A stretch of DNA of 64,000 nucleotides. Source: Quercus robur (taxonomy: Eukaryota; Streptophyta; Magnoliopsida; Fagales; Fagaceae). Location: the NCBI RefSeq assembly GCF_932294415.1, contig NC_065544.1, positions 18,451,351 through 18,515,350 of the forward strand, given 5' to 3'. The notes under the pieces were generated by a model that did no database searches, was not told where the DNA came from, and was given only the letters and a program-made list of their open reading frames with translations. The translations under genes were made by a program, and so were the position numbers. The stretch's first letter is position 1, and the number at the start of each line of letters is the position of its first letter. This document shows, one piece after another, positions 46,155 through 56,588 of the stretch.

Positions 46155-47553
46155 CATCTGTGGCCATGCCATTAACTCACCAAGAATAGTGTAGAGTGGG
46201 CCACTAAATTGTCAATATGCTTTAAAAAAAAATAAAAGCAATATAAAAGACCTTTCTAATAAAAATGTTGTAATTTTTGGGGTTTCTTTTTGTAATTTAT
46301 TATATCATACACTTGAACTTATTTACCTGCTTGTCAAATCTTGACACAGATTAAGAAAGTTTCTTGAGAGAATTAATTTGGCTAAAAAAGATTTCAATTT
46401 TCGATCCTCTCGCAAATTGTGCTTAGAATTCTCACTCCCTTGTTCTCTAGAATCTTTATTATCAGGTAAAGAATATTTCTTTTAGGTTGTGTTTGGATGG
46501 CAACATTTGGATTTGGATTTAAAATCCATTGTTTTAAAATGCCTTGATTTGAAATCCCTTGATTTTGAAATTCTTTGTTTGGATCTTTTTAAATAATAAA
46601 GCATTTGAAATTCATCATTTAAAATTTCATTGTTTGGATACGTAAATTTGGATTTGGATTTAGATTTAAGATCAATAAAATATATTTTTTAATTATTATT
46701 TTTCTTAATCATTCTACATTTTAATTTTAAATACATGAGGTAATATTAATAATCCAATTAACAAGATGATGATTAAAAATGTTTAGTCATAACCAACTAA
46801 AAAAATAACTTGCCAGCTATTGACAACTAAAATATTTTATATCAACTAGAGAGGACACCCAAACGCATGGGTTTTTTTTTTTTTTTTTTTTTTTTTCACA
46901 ACATTCAAAATCACAATTTAAAAAATTACTCTAAAGTTTTCAAATCTGGTATTTGGACCTTGGTATCAAATCTGTCAACATCCTAAAAAATGTTAGATTA
47001 GCAACAAGAAAGGAAAAAAACACAGTACAAACAAGATGAGCAATACAAGCACAGTAAAAACATAGTACAAACAAAATAAAAAGATCACAAAAAAGTAATT
47101 TTTTTATACCAATCATACAAAAATAATAATTTGAACAAGCTGGACTCTATACTTGTTCTCGATCAGAGCCTTATATCCTAACATAAATTTGAACAAGCAC
47201 TTTTATTTTGTACTACTTAGTTCTTGCTAATATTAGCAAATATTATTTGCAGACTCCTCGAGGTAAAAGACACAGAGATACTGATATATATGCAGGCATT
47301 TAGCAAGGTCTCCTAGACGATATTTGTTATCTAAAGACTTTGGCTTTATCCATTCTCAAGTTTAATCAATCAATCATCATCTGGTGCTTTTATAGCCATA
47401 CAAAATATATATGATCCATTTTGTTAGCGCACCACTTATTTGACTATTCTACAAATTCAAGTTTCTGTAGCCTCCACATTATCTGTGTAAGATTAGTCTC
47501 ACTACAAATGAAATGCACAACCAGATTTTTAATTTATATAGAAGCTGTACGCA
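46155..47553. other. Non-genic DNA; possible MITE at 46489-46866
   Basis: 46355-46480 duplicates 44310-44480. 46489-46866 begins 'tgtgtttggatggcaac' and ends near 'cacccaaacgca', weak inverted ends of a MITE with 'tttggatttggattt' repeats. A T-run follows at 46871-46896. No gene was recognised. Confidence 0.45.
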
Positions 47554-48676
47554 GACATGGCAAAACGGGTCAGAATTTTCTGATCCGACCTTACCCAACC
47601 TGAAAATACCTTACTCGAACCCCTTTTTTTGGACACGAAGCAAAAATGGGTTGACCCGTGACCTGACCCGAATCGACCCGACCCACGACCTGAACCCAAA
47701 CCATTTTTTAAAACTTTTTTTTTGGTAAAAAAAAAAAATTAAGACAATATTGGTTTAATTATTTGTTGTGAGTTTTAAGGAAACAATTGAGACATTTACA
47801 TAACTGTATGCAAATTAATTGAAAGATGAATAATTGAGCATTCTGTAATGAGTAAAGATTTTTAGATATCAAATAGCAAAGTACGTGCCAAGATAATCTG
47901 GTTATAGTACAGTTAAAAACATAGATTTAAAATTGTAGACATGTGTGAGAAACATTCATAAGTGTGAAAATAGTGAAACCAAAGTATCAAATTAACATAA
48001 ATTATGAATGCTTAGACCTATTTTTTAACAATTTATGTTCAAAATAAATTATGATATTTCTTAGAGTATGTGTTGCTTAACAATGATATGATATTCATAA
48101 AAGAGATCATGTATAAATAAGTAACAATCAAACCTTAATATATATCTCAAATTAAAATAGAGTGCCAACCACAATTAACAATCGATTATAAAATTAATTT
48201 TCAAGATTGTAAATTTCTTATATGTTTTTATTCTTTGTCAAATGAATTATCCAATAAGTCGTTTGTAATTTTGTTTTATATTTTGAGATTTTGATATTGT
48301 GTAGAAGTAAAACTTATGTATTTGTTTTACTTATTATCTTTGTATTATTTTGTTTTAGATAGCAATGTTCGGATTTGTATAATTTTAAAATTATTGAATA
48401 AGTATTAATAAGTGTAATTCATTCTTGATATAAGTGGTGAATTCAAAGCAATGCATTTTATATCAAGTAATTTGTTGCATGACTTTCTAAATAGCAAATA
48501 CATATTGCTTTCTTAAAAAAAGAAAAATTCATTTGAAAAATACGAGTCAACCTGACCCGACCCACAACCCAATTGACCCGAACCCATTTTTAACCCGCTT
48601 AAAATGAACCGTTTTTTTATCAACAACCCGATTGACCCAACCCGAACCTGACCCGACCCGCCCGTTTTGCCATGTC
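47554..48676. mobile_element. Non-autonomous TIR element (1123 bp), hAT-like
   Basis: Perfect 16-bp inverted ends: 'gacatggcaaaacggg' at 47554-47569 and its complement at 48661-48676. Both subterminal regions are rich in 'gacccg' / 'cgggtc' motifs (47570-47700 and 48545-48660), and the interior is plain AT-rich DNA. No transposase is present. Flanks share only GTAC, so the duplication is not resolved and the superfamily is a judgement from the end sequence. Confidence 0.8.
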
Positions 48677-48946
48677 CAGTACACTGCAGTGCTAGGATTG
48701 CAGTGAATAATAGAAAATTGTTAGTATTGAATTTACAGTAGGAGAAGACTTGAAATTCATAAAATCAATTGCGGATGAATTAGCACTTGTATTGCACTTC
48801 TCTCAAATCTAAGAACCTTTTCAATTCAACACACCAAAACATGCCAAGTTCGATGATATTTCCTACGTGTCTGTTTGATTTGACTTAATTTCTAATTTTT
48901 TTATTATCCAATATGAAAATCATGTGAACTGAATTGGACAATGCAG

Positions 48947-49211
48947 GCATGAGATTGTGGGTGTAGTGACAGAAGTGGGAAGTAAGGTACAAAAGTTCAA
49001 AGTTGGAGACAAAATTGGTGTTGGCTGCATGGTTGGAGCATGTCACTCTTGCGATAGCTGTGCCAACGAACTTGAGAGTTACTGCCCCGATATGATCCTC
49101 ACCTATGGCGTCAAGTACTTTGATGGAACCATCACACAAGGAGGCTACTCTGGACATCATGGTTGCCGATGAGCACTATGTGGTCCGTATTCCAAACAAG
49201 AATGGGTTGTA
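48947..49211 (+). pseudogene. Cinnamyl alcohol dehydrogenase (CAD) exon fragment
   Basis: After a preserved acceptor ('aatgcag') the translation reads '[20 protein letters not shown]' and then '[15 protein letters not shown]', the structural-zinc cysteines of the CAD/MDR alcohol dehydrogenase fold, then 'GTITQGGYS'. A single extra base near 49154 shifts the frame. The correct frame continues '[13 protein letters not shown]' and stops at 49211. The catalytic-domain start and the NADP-binding domain are absent. Keeping the acceptor site suggests a genomic DNA copy and not an mRNA-derived one. CADs reduce hydroxycinnamaldehydes for lignin; this piece cannot. Confidence 0.85.
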
Positions 49212-49698
49212 ATTTCTAAACATTCTCAGCTTGGCTTGGCTTGATTCATTGGTCAAGCCAAACTCGAGCTCAATATCATGTTTTTGAGCTTGAGATCCAA
49301 CACAAGTATATTATCAAGCCTATATCAAGTTTATTATCTAATCTATTTGGTTTAGATGAGTGATCTCAACTTATAATTAATTAAAGTCTTAGAAGGATAT
49401 TAGTTTACTTGTCAAGCTCATATCAATTTTATTACCAAACTCATAAATAAGCCTAGGCTCAACTTGTTTTGTTACTTTTGTAATGAGCCTTGGTGTTCAC
49501 AAGCTTGTTCACGAACAATATTTTTTACTTGGGCTCGGCTCGTTTATTAAAGAAGCCTAAAACTAAAGCTTAAGTTTGACTTGTTTATAAACAAACAAAT
49601 ATGAACAAGCTTTTTATCAAGCTAAGCTCAAGCTGTTTATAAACGGCTTGATTCATTTACAGTCTACAGTTTAGGCTCTCCCAATGGTCTTAAAGTGG

Positions 49699-49764
<66 letters not shown>

Positions 49765-49984
49765 AACATGCTAAGTAAGGCTTTTATAGGTAGTTTAAAG
49801 TATGAGTTTAAAGGGAAATAAAGAGAAAACAAACTACCACAAATTTGTTTAAGTGACAATTAAGCCAAGTCTAGATTTGGGCCATTTCGCTATTAAATAG
49901 GCTGCTTTTTTCTTTTTCTTTTTTAAGAAACAACTTCAATAATATATTAATAATTTTTTTTGAGAAACAACTTCAATAATATAT
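49212..49984. other. Non-genic DNA with (CT)n microsatellite
   Basis: 49220-49670 contains repeated 'aagctcaagct' and 'ggctcggctcg' words typical of a hAT-like MITE without clear ends. A (CT)n tract of about 62 bp lies at 49700-49761. A 40-bp direct repeat with 'acaacttcaataatatatta' lies at 49928-49987. Confidence 0.6.
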
Positions 49985-50598
49985 TAATAAAGGAGCTAGT
50001 AAATCAGCATTAACAAAATTAACAATGTCCGGAGGAATACACTTCATCCAAACAAGAAGCAGAGAAGACAACCTAGCTCTCCTAGCTAAAGCATCGGTAA
50101 CCGCATTACCTTGTCGCAGGGTATGCGAAAAAGAAACTTTTTTAAGGAACTAACAATAGACAAAGGCTGTGTTTGGTTCGCATAAAACCATTTCCGGAAA
50201 ATATTCTACTTTCCGGAAATACTATTTTCTGGAAATGAAAACGTTTTCATGTGTTTGGCTGTCACAAAATTCATTTTACGGAAAATTAATTTTGGTGTTT
50301 GGTTCATTTAAACATTTTACCAGAAAATGCATCAAATCCGACAAAACGCTCGTCCGACGAGCGACGCGATCGACGATCGCGATTGCGCCGCTCGTCGATC
50401 GGCGAGCGTGCTCGTCGGACGCGCACCGCTCGTCGATCGACGAGCGGTGCGATCGTCCGACGAGCGCGCTCGTCGATCGCGATCGTCGATCGCGCCGCTC
50501 GATCGACGATCGCACAGCGCGGTCTCATCGATCACGATCGTGCACCACACCGCTCGTCGGCGCGGCGCGGCGCGATCTGGGCTCTCTCTCTCTGATCT

Positions 50599-50651
<53 letters not shown>

Positions 50652-50967
50652 AGAAGTGATTTGAAGTGAAAATGAGGGGAGAAAATGATTTCCGGGTCAA
50701 AGGTGAAAATATTGGTCAACCGGAAGTCATTTTCCAGAAAATGATATTTTCCGTGACAGCCAAACACTCCGGTTTTACGGAAAATGATTTCCGGAAACAG
50801 TTTTCACTCAATTCAAACACACGCAAAGTATCATTAAGTAAAAGGCCCAAACCCGAGTTAAGCAAGACACCATTTCTCAAGGCGTTTATGACAATTTCCG
50901 AATCACCTTCCAAAATAGAATTATCCAACCCCACTTCGCTGATTAAATAGGCTACTTGATACTTCAC
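49985..50967 (-). pseudogene. LINE-type RNase H fragment, split by a MITE
   Basis: On the minus strand, 50967-50829 encodes 'LISEVGLDNSILEGDSEIVI', the second catalytic strand with the GDS Asp. Across the MITE, 50160-49985 encodes 'SFSHTLRQGNAVTDALARRA', the final helix with its Asp, then 'IPPDIVNFVNADL'. Both halves are in one domain and no stop was noticed in these short halves. The 5-bp duplication CAAAG marks the insertion point. This is a second LINE relic, less decayed than the one at 443-890. Confidence 0.8.
50166..50823. mobile_element. MITE (658 bp) with a CpG-rich core
   Basis: Inverted ends: 'gctgtgtttggttcgc' at the left and 'attcaaacacacg' at the right, extending inwards with 'tttccggaaa' and 'gtgtttggctgtcac' repeats in both arms. 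CAAAG flanks both sides (50161-50165 and 50824-50828). The core at 50345-50575 is almost entirely made of 'cgctcgtcgatcg' words, followed by (CT)n at 50600-50648. ORFs there on both strands are artefacts of the repeat. Confidence 0.75.
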
Positions 50968-51300
50968 AATTTTGTCAATTTCTAATGGCCATATCTCACT
51001 TATTTAAAATTCAAATTATGTCAAATTTGCATCTATTTCAAAGCCCCATGTGTCTACTTTCCAATTAAAAATTTTTAACACCAAAAATTTGTTATAGTGT
51101 AAAGATATGCCAAAAGATCATAAACACATTGTTAAAGGCCGATTTTTCATCGTTTGTCAAGCCCATAGTCTTCTTGTGAAATTTGGGCTCTTCAAGGCCA
51201 TAATAGAGTTATGAGTGTGCTAGAATTGGTTCAACTACGGAAGATAGATCTATTATTTAGAACCAACCTGCGCACAAATAGCAATCCAAGGAACAAAGAA
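50968..51300. other. Non-genic DNA
   Basis: AT-rich, with no gene or recognisable repeat. Confidence 0.4.
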
Positions 51301-51692
51301 GAAAAAAAAAAAGACAAAATATGCATGTGAAGGAACTAAGAAAGTTAGAGAGAAAACAAGTAGTTCAATGGATTTTATTGTTTATTTGTGAAACTCAAAA
51401 TACTGGTTCCTTGAACCATAGGGTCTTTAAATCTGTGGAACCTGAGAATTATGGTTCCTTGAACCATAGGGCCGTTAAATCTATGAAACCCGAGAATACC
51501 AGTTCCTTGAACCATAGGGTCTTTAATCTAGGGAACCCAAAATACTGGTTTCTTGGGCAATGGGGTCTTTTTCCACGCTTGCTATACAATGGGCTTTGTC
51601 CTTTTCCTTCACCATTGTAGGTTTCACACAAAAACAACAATATAATTCAAATATTCTCAAATAATTGTTAGTTCCTCAAGTTAAAATATACA
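51301..51692. mobile_element. LTR fragment related to the 3445-5089 solo LTR, with 48-bp tandem repeats
   Basis: 51391-51575 holds three and a half units of about 48 bp with 'ggttccttgaaccatagggt'. 51580-51690 follows 3700-3830 ('cttgctatacaatgg', 'ctcaaataattgttagtt'), so this is part of a related LTR. Element C begins directly after it at 51693. Confidence 0.65.
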
Positions 51693-52440
51693 TGTAGGGA
51701 CAAAGTTTGGAGCCTAAGCCCAAATATATGGAATCCTAGTCCAATAAACCCAATACAATGAATTTTGTAGAGTATGGGTCAAAGAATTAGGTCTAGATAA
51801 GTTGAACAATGGCTAGCATAAAGTTAAGAATCAATCAAACACGAATAAAAGCTAATATGACCAGAAGACCTTTCGTCCAAGGAGATCAGAATTTGACGTA
51901 TATGTATATATCATAATATTAGGATTGTTTAGCATGCTACAGTATTCTCTCTCCCTCTCTCTTTTGCCCCCTCTTCATGAGGGCTCTCCCACATTATATA
52001 GGTTCTTCCTGATCATCTGGGCCTTACACTTGTTGATCACCTAGATCCCCACTTGAGTACTCATCCTATTAGACACCCCTTTCAGCCCTCTGTGAGTTGC
52101 GGCAGCTAAGGCAGCACTGTTCAAGGGTTTTCTCCACATTAATGCGGCCAGAAAAGTAGCTACAGTGCATTTAATGTGGTGATGGCAGCTTTTTCTTAGA
52201 TATTTTGAGTTTTCTTCCCTCTCACTTTTTCAGGGGGCACACTTCAACTGCTTGAGTATACACTTGGTCTACGTTTGTTGTGTCCGAGGAGGAGTTCCTC
52301 CTCGGACCTTCTTCCCTTTGTCTCCCACTGATGAGACTTGTAACGTAGATCATTTAAGTCGTGTTTCTATCCTCGGACTTGTTAGTGTCCTCGAACAAGG
52401 CCCAAGGGCCAATACATTATTTTGGGCCCTAGCCCCCATA
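51693..52440 (-). mobile_element. 3' LTR of element C (about 748 bp)
   Basis: On the minus strand it runs from about 52440 to 'tttgtccctaca' at 51693 and matches the solo LTR at 45379-46149 along its length. Just outside its upper edge lies 'aacccctc' (GAGGGGTT on the minus strand), a plausible polypurine tract. The upper edge reads CATA rather than CA, so it is slightly uncertain. Confidence 0.75.
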
Positions 52441-52697
52441 ATAACCCCTCAAAACTCCAGTTTTTCCCTTCCATTCGAGAAGAAAAGCGGGGTTTTGATT
52501 TTTTAAGAGATAGGACCAATTAATTTCTGGTTCACACGTGTGGGAGTGGTTACTTCTGACGTGTTGTAGATTACGAGGCGCCATTAATTGCTCTAGGCGG
52601 TTTTGTGTTCCCCACATCCAATGGCGAAGCGCAGATCCAATGGCTGGCGTTCCTTCTAGTATTTTGAGCGGGAGTAATCTTTTCCATCTTCTCCTGC

Positions 52698-52705
52698 TAT
52701 ATAAA
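52698..52705 (+). promoter_or_regulatory. TATA box of element C aORF
   Basis: 'tatataaa', followed by a leader and a leader intron from GT at 52883 to AG at 52952-52953, directly before the ATG at 52954. The same plan is seen in element B. Confidence 0.6.
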
Positions 52706-52953
52706 GCCTTGAAGGAACCCTCTTTGCCTTTCTTTTTTACGAACATCCAAGAACTACAGAGAATTATGGTGCCCAGTCTTCATAAAATGCACTAGACTCT
52801 TAAGTTTCCATAATCATTTCCTGTAAGAAGCTTTTCTTTGAAAAGATCTCTGAAAGCTTCAGAGATTATTGTACGAATACCCGTAAGTTCTCATTCCTTT
52901 ATATTACCCTATTTTCATCTCGACCTTCCTCTTCGGCCTTTCAGTTCATCTAG

Positions 52954-55525
52954 ATGGGTAAATTCAAGCGTTTAGTAGATACACCAGCCGCTATGGAGGC
53001 TTTTAGAGCTAGGTATCATATTCTGTAGGGGGTGGTTTTAGAATATTGCCCTCCGGACCGAGTACTGACCGATAGAGATGTGGATCAAGTCATCATTCCC
53101 AATATCGCTTTCATAGAGGGAGGAATGACGCTTCCCATGCGTAGGATTACCCGAGATTACTTGCTTAACCATAGGTTGACACCTTATCAGTGCGCCCCCA
53201 ACCTATTTAAGGTCTTAGGCTGCGTTGATGCCCTGAACGAGCAGATGGACTTAGGTCTCACAAGGCACGTTGTGGTTCACATGTACGAGTGCCACAAGCT
53301 TGCCAGTGCGGGGTACTACCTTAAATCTCGGTCTGAGGTCATTAGGCTAATATCTTGTCTTCCTAAGTCCAATAAGGGTATGAAGGATGACTACATGATT
53401 GCCTCGGGGGAATGGAGCAACAGTCTTCATTGTCCAACTCGGGTAGGAGATCCAGGTGTGGTACTTTTAGGATCAATCCCTTAGGAAGGGGATTTAACCT
53501 TTTAGCTTTATTCCTTTTGCTTGGAATTTCTTTTTTTTTTTTTGGTAGAAAATATCTTTTTAGCGATCTGACCATAATTCCCCTCTCAGCTGTTTTGTAG
53601 ATAAAGCTCACATTGCTCCTTGGCTCAGCCATACCAACGTTCAAGCCCTTAACTACCTCCTGAGGTCGGAGATTTTTGTCAACGAGGACGGACAATTGCA
53701 TGCCGCTCACCTGATCTTGGGTTATGATCCCCTATCCCACGCTTTTCTGGACGTCGGCCAATCAATAAGAGCTGGTAGTTCAAGGTTATCCTGGATTGAC
53801 TTTTCTAAGCCGAGATTCTTGGCTTGAAGGGACCTTCCGCCGGTTACCTTGCCCATTCTCCAGAACCTTCCACCAGCTGCACAGCCACCTCCTCAAGACC
53901 ATCCTAGAGCCGCAGCATTTATTGAAGAGGAGATTGAGTCATCTTGCCTTTCATTAGAGGAGGAGATAGACGAGTTCTATTTTGAGGAAGATAATCCAAA
54001 AGCTCCTTTGATTGAACTCTCGGATGCCGAGGGTGAGCCAAACAGAAACTCTGCCATTTGCATTTCTCCCCTTGTTATTGCCTGCCCGGACGATTCCTCT
54101 GACGAAGAGGTAGACAACATGGCTTCGAACAAGGGTAATAAAAGCTTGAGGGAGCTTTTGGCTGCTCGGGGTAAAGGGTCAGCCTCGAAGGTGCCCAATA
54201 AGTCCCAAGCTCCCTCCAATGTTCATCCTACCCCTCCACAGGTCCCCACCGACCTCGGCCTGAAAGTTAATCCTGACTTGAAGAAGAAGAAGAGGCCGAT
54301 CGAGTCGCTTGAGGAAGGCGAGGTGGGTTCTCGTCAGGGCGCGAAACACCAAAAAGTGACCCTAGAGCCTCGGGACAAAAGGGCCCCGTCGGTGGAAAGC
54401 CGCGATGAGCTAGAAGGGCTGAAGTGCGCATGGCAAAGCGTACTTGGAGCCCTCGGCTCGAGGTGGATGGGGCACCAATTCCCTAGAATGCCTCAGTCCG
54501 GGAATACCAAAGGGGCCGAGCAGGGTACATTGCTGAGGCCCTGGAGCAGCCCATGCTCCTCCCTAGGGACATGAATGCTTACAGGCGTTTTTCACAGAAT
54601 GAACTCTTCCTGTCCCTAAAGAGGGACTTTGAGATGGTAAGACAACTTATCCCTTTACAGGCATAATTATTGAATCATACTTTATTCTAACTCATGTCGT
54701 TTTGTGATCTTTGGGCAGATTACTCAGTAGGTTTTTGTGGCCGAGGAGTGGTACCGCGATGCTTACAAGCTGGCCGACGCTGAAGACCTCTCTCGCGCTG
54801 AGATAGAGAAAACACTAGGGGCCATTAAGCAGGAGTAGCATGAGCTAACTGAGAAGTTGAAGGAGGCAAAATCAGGTCGTAAGAGCGCTGAGGCTGGCTT
54901 GAAAAATGGGGAGAAACAAGTTGAGGACTAGCGCCAGAAGCTGCACGTGACTGAGATCAACCTTACCACCGAGAAACAAGCCATCCTAGACCTCAAGGCC
55001 GTGTTGCAGAAAGCTAAGGAGGAAGCCCAACTGGCCAAGGAAACAGTCGAGGCCGAGAAGAGGGCTGCTTATCAACTTGGAGTGGAGGAGACGCAAGTAA
55101 GGCTTGTCGAGGAACTGTCAGAACTATGCAGGGACTACTGCAGCGTTACATGGGATAAGGCTCTCAACGTTGCGGGTGTTCTTGCAGATTCTGCTTGGAG
55201 GCTACCTGAAAACATCTTCTACCCCCCAGAGATCCGGGAGGTCCCTGCCGATACCCCTGAGACTTCTGAGCAACTTGCGGCTATCCCAAATGCCATCCTA
55301 ATAACCGAAATTACGAAGGGCTCTAGCCAGGTTACCGACCAAGGTGAGGAAGCTTAGGGAGAGAAAATCAAAGGCAAGGGCAAAGGGAAAAAACCCTCTT
55401 CCAAATCAAAGGATCCCTCCAAGGACAAAGTTGCTGAGGCCAAGGGTCATGGGGTTAACCCAAAAGCCAAGGACGTTCCTCCTTCTCAGCCAGAGCAAAA
55501 AGAAGATCCTCCTGCTGAGGCTTAG
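52954..55525 (+). pseudogene. Antisense extra ORF (aORF) of element C
   Basis: Exon 1 is 52954-53455 (502 nt, the same length as in element B), the intron ends at 53600, and exon 2 starts at 53601 ('WLSHTNVQALNYLLRSEIFV', an 'EDGQLHAAHLILGY' segment). An acidic and basic linker with 'KKKKRP' follows, then a further intron (donor after 'FEM' near 54636, acceptor before 54719) and a long charged coiled coil ('EKLKEAKSGRKSAEAGLKNG'). A Lys/Pro-rich tail ends at 55525. Lesions: TAG in exon 1 near 53026, TGA 53826, a frameshift near 54440, and TAGs near 54729, 54838, 54930 and 55357. It is homologous to the element B aORF. The role is unknown and the gene is dead. Confidence 0.75.
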
Positions 55526-56092
55526 CGCCTAGGGTTTTTCTCTTTTTTCTTTTTGTATCATTTTGAAGAGGAGTTGTATTTTATTTTTGTTTTCAAAGAC
55601 TTCTTGTCCAATAGTACTGTATTATCTTCATTTCCTAATGTGAATGCTCTTTCTTTCATCCTTTATTCTTTTGCTTGATGTTGTTTAGATTCAATTGCAT
55701 TAGTGGGGGGATTATGATTACAGCCACCGTTAGTGCTACTGAAGGTCCAATATTATCTGATTAAAGTGGATGTTTAAGTGAGAGGGTGGTGCAGCATTTA
55801 TGATCTTGGAACTTGGCTCCATCTTGACCGATTATGTTCGGCAACTCAGTTCCCTGTGAATATCACATTTTCCCGGGAACAGTTCGTATATTTGACCGGG
55901 AACGTTTGACCGATCACCTCTTGGAATTCAATACTCTACGCTTGTTTGTACATTAAGGAAGCTCCAAGAAGGGCGCAGGATAACTGGACCTTTTTGCTGG
56001 GCCTGTGCCCAAGGCCGATATGGGACTGGGCCCAGGGCCTGTATGGGACTGGGCCCAGGGCCTGTATGGGCCTAGGATCTCGGTGTCGTACA
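55526..56092 (-). mobile_element. Element C 3' flank, then 3' LTR edge of element B
   Basis: The first part is the 3' flank of the C aORF. The upper edge of an LTR is placed at 'ggtgtcgtaca' (56092). On the minus strand this reads TGTACGACACC, preceded by a purine run complementary to 'agcccccccttg' (56096-56106), which looks like a polypurine tract. The lower LTR edge lies somewhere around 55700-55860 and could not be fixed. Two and a half copies of a 24-bp unit with 'gggactgggcccagggcctg' lie at 56020-56070. Confidence 0.55.
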
Positions 56093-56384
56093 ATAGCCCC
56101 CCCTTGATTCATACTCGGTCGTCGAGAAGAATCAAGGAGCTGTCTGGGCCTTTTGACCTCGGGAATCTTCTAGCCTGGGACTTATGACTGTTACTTCTTA
56201 TTAATATTCATCTTAAAAGACGCGCCGTTTCGCGACGCCAGGCGCAGTCGTCATTATTGCCTGACGGTTCGTGGACCGAAGCGGCGCGCAAATCGGTTAC
56301 GTTTGGCATTCGCTGGGTTGCTCGTAAATTGAGCCCATTTATTGCTTGATTAAACGTTTCTTCTTCCCCCATTTTTTTTTTGGC

Positions 56385-56394
56385 TTTATAAATA
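56385..56394 (+). promoter_or_regulatory. TATA box of element B aORF
   Basis: 'tttataaata', followed by a leader of about 120 nt with CT-rich sequence and a leader intron (GT at 56514, AG at 56587-56588) that ends exactly at the ATG at 56589. Confidence 0.65.
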
Positions 56395-56588
56395 GTCCCT
56401 CTCTGAACACCATTACATTTTTCCTTCGCCTCTGATCTTTAGTGCTTACTCTCTGCCGACCACATTTCTGTGCGCTTGCTTGCTCAGTGTTCTTTTCCTC
56501 CTTAGAACCCAAAGTAAGTTTTTCTTCCCCTTCTTGTTCCTTCAGCTTTATTTCTTTGAATTCACTTTTGTAGTTTTAGGCTTTATAG

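Noticed and set aside
50169..50669. Long overlapping ORFs on both strands rich in Arg and Ser
   Set aside because: They arise from the low-complexity 'cgtcgatcg' and CT repeats inside the MITE; no domain, and all frames are open for the same reason.
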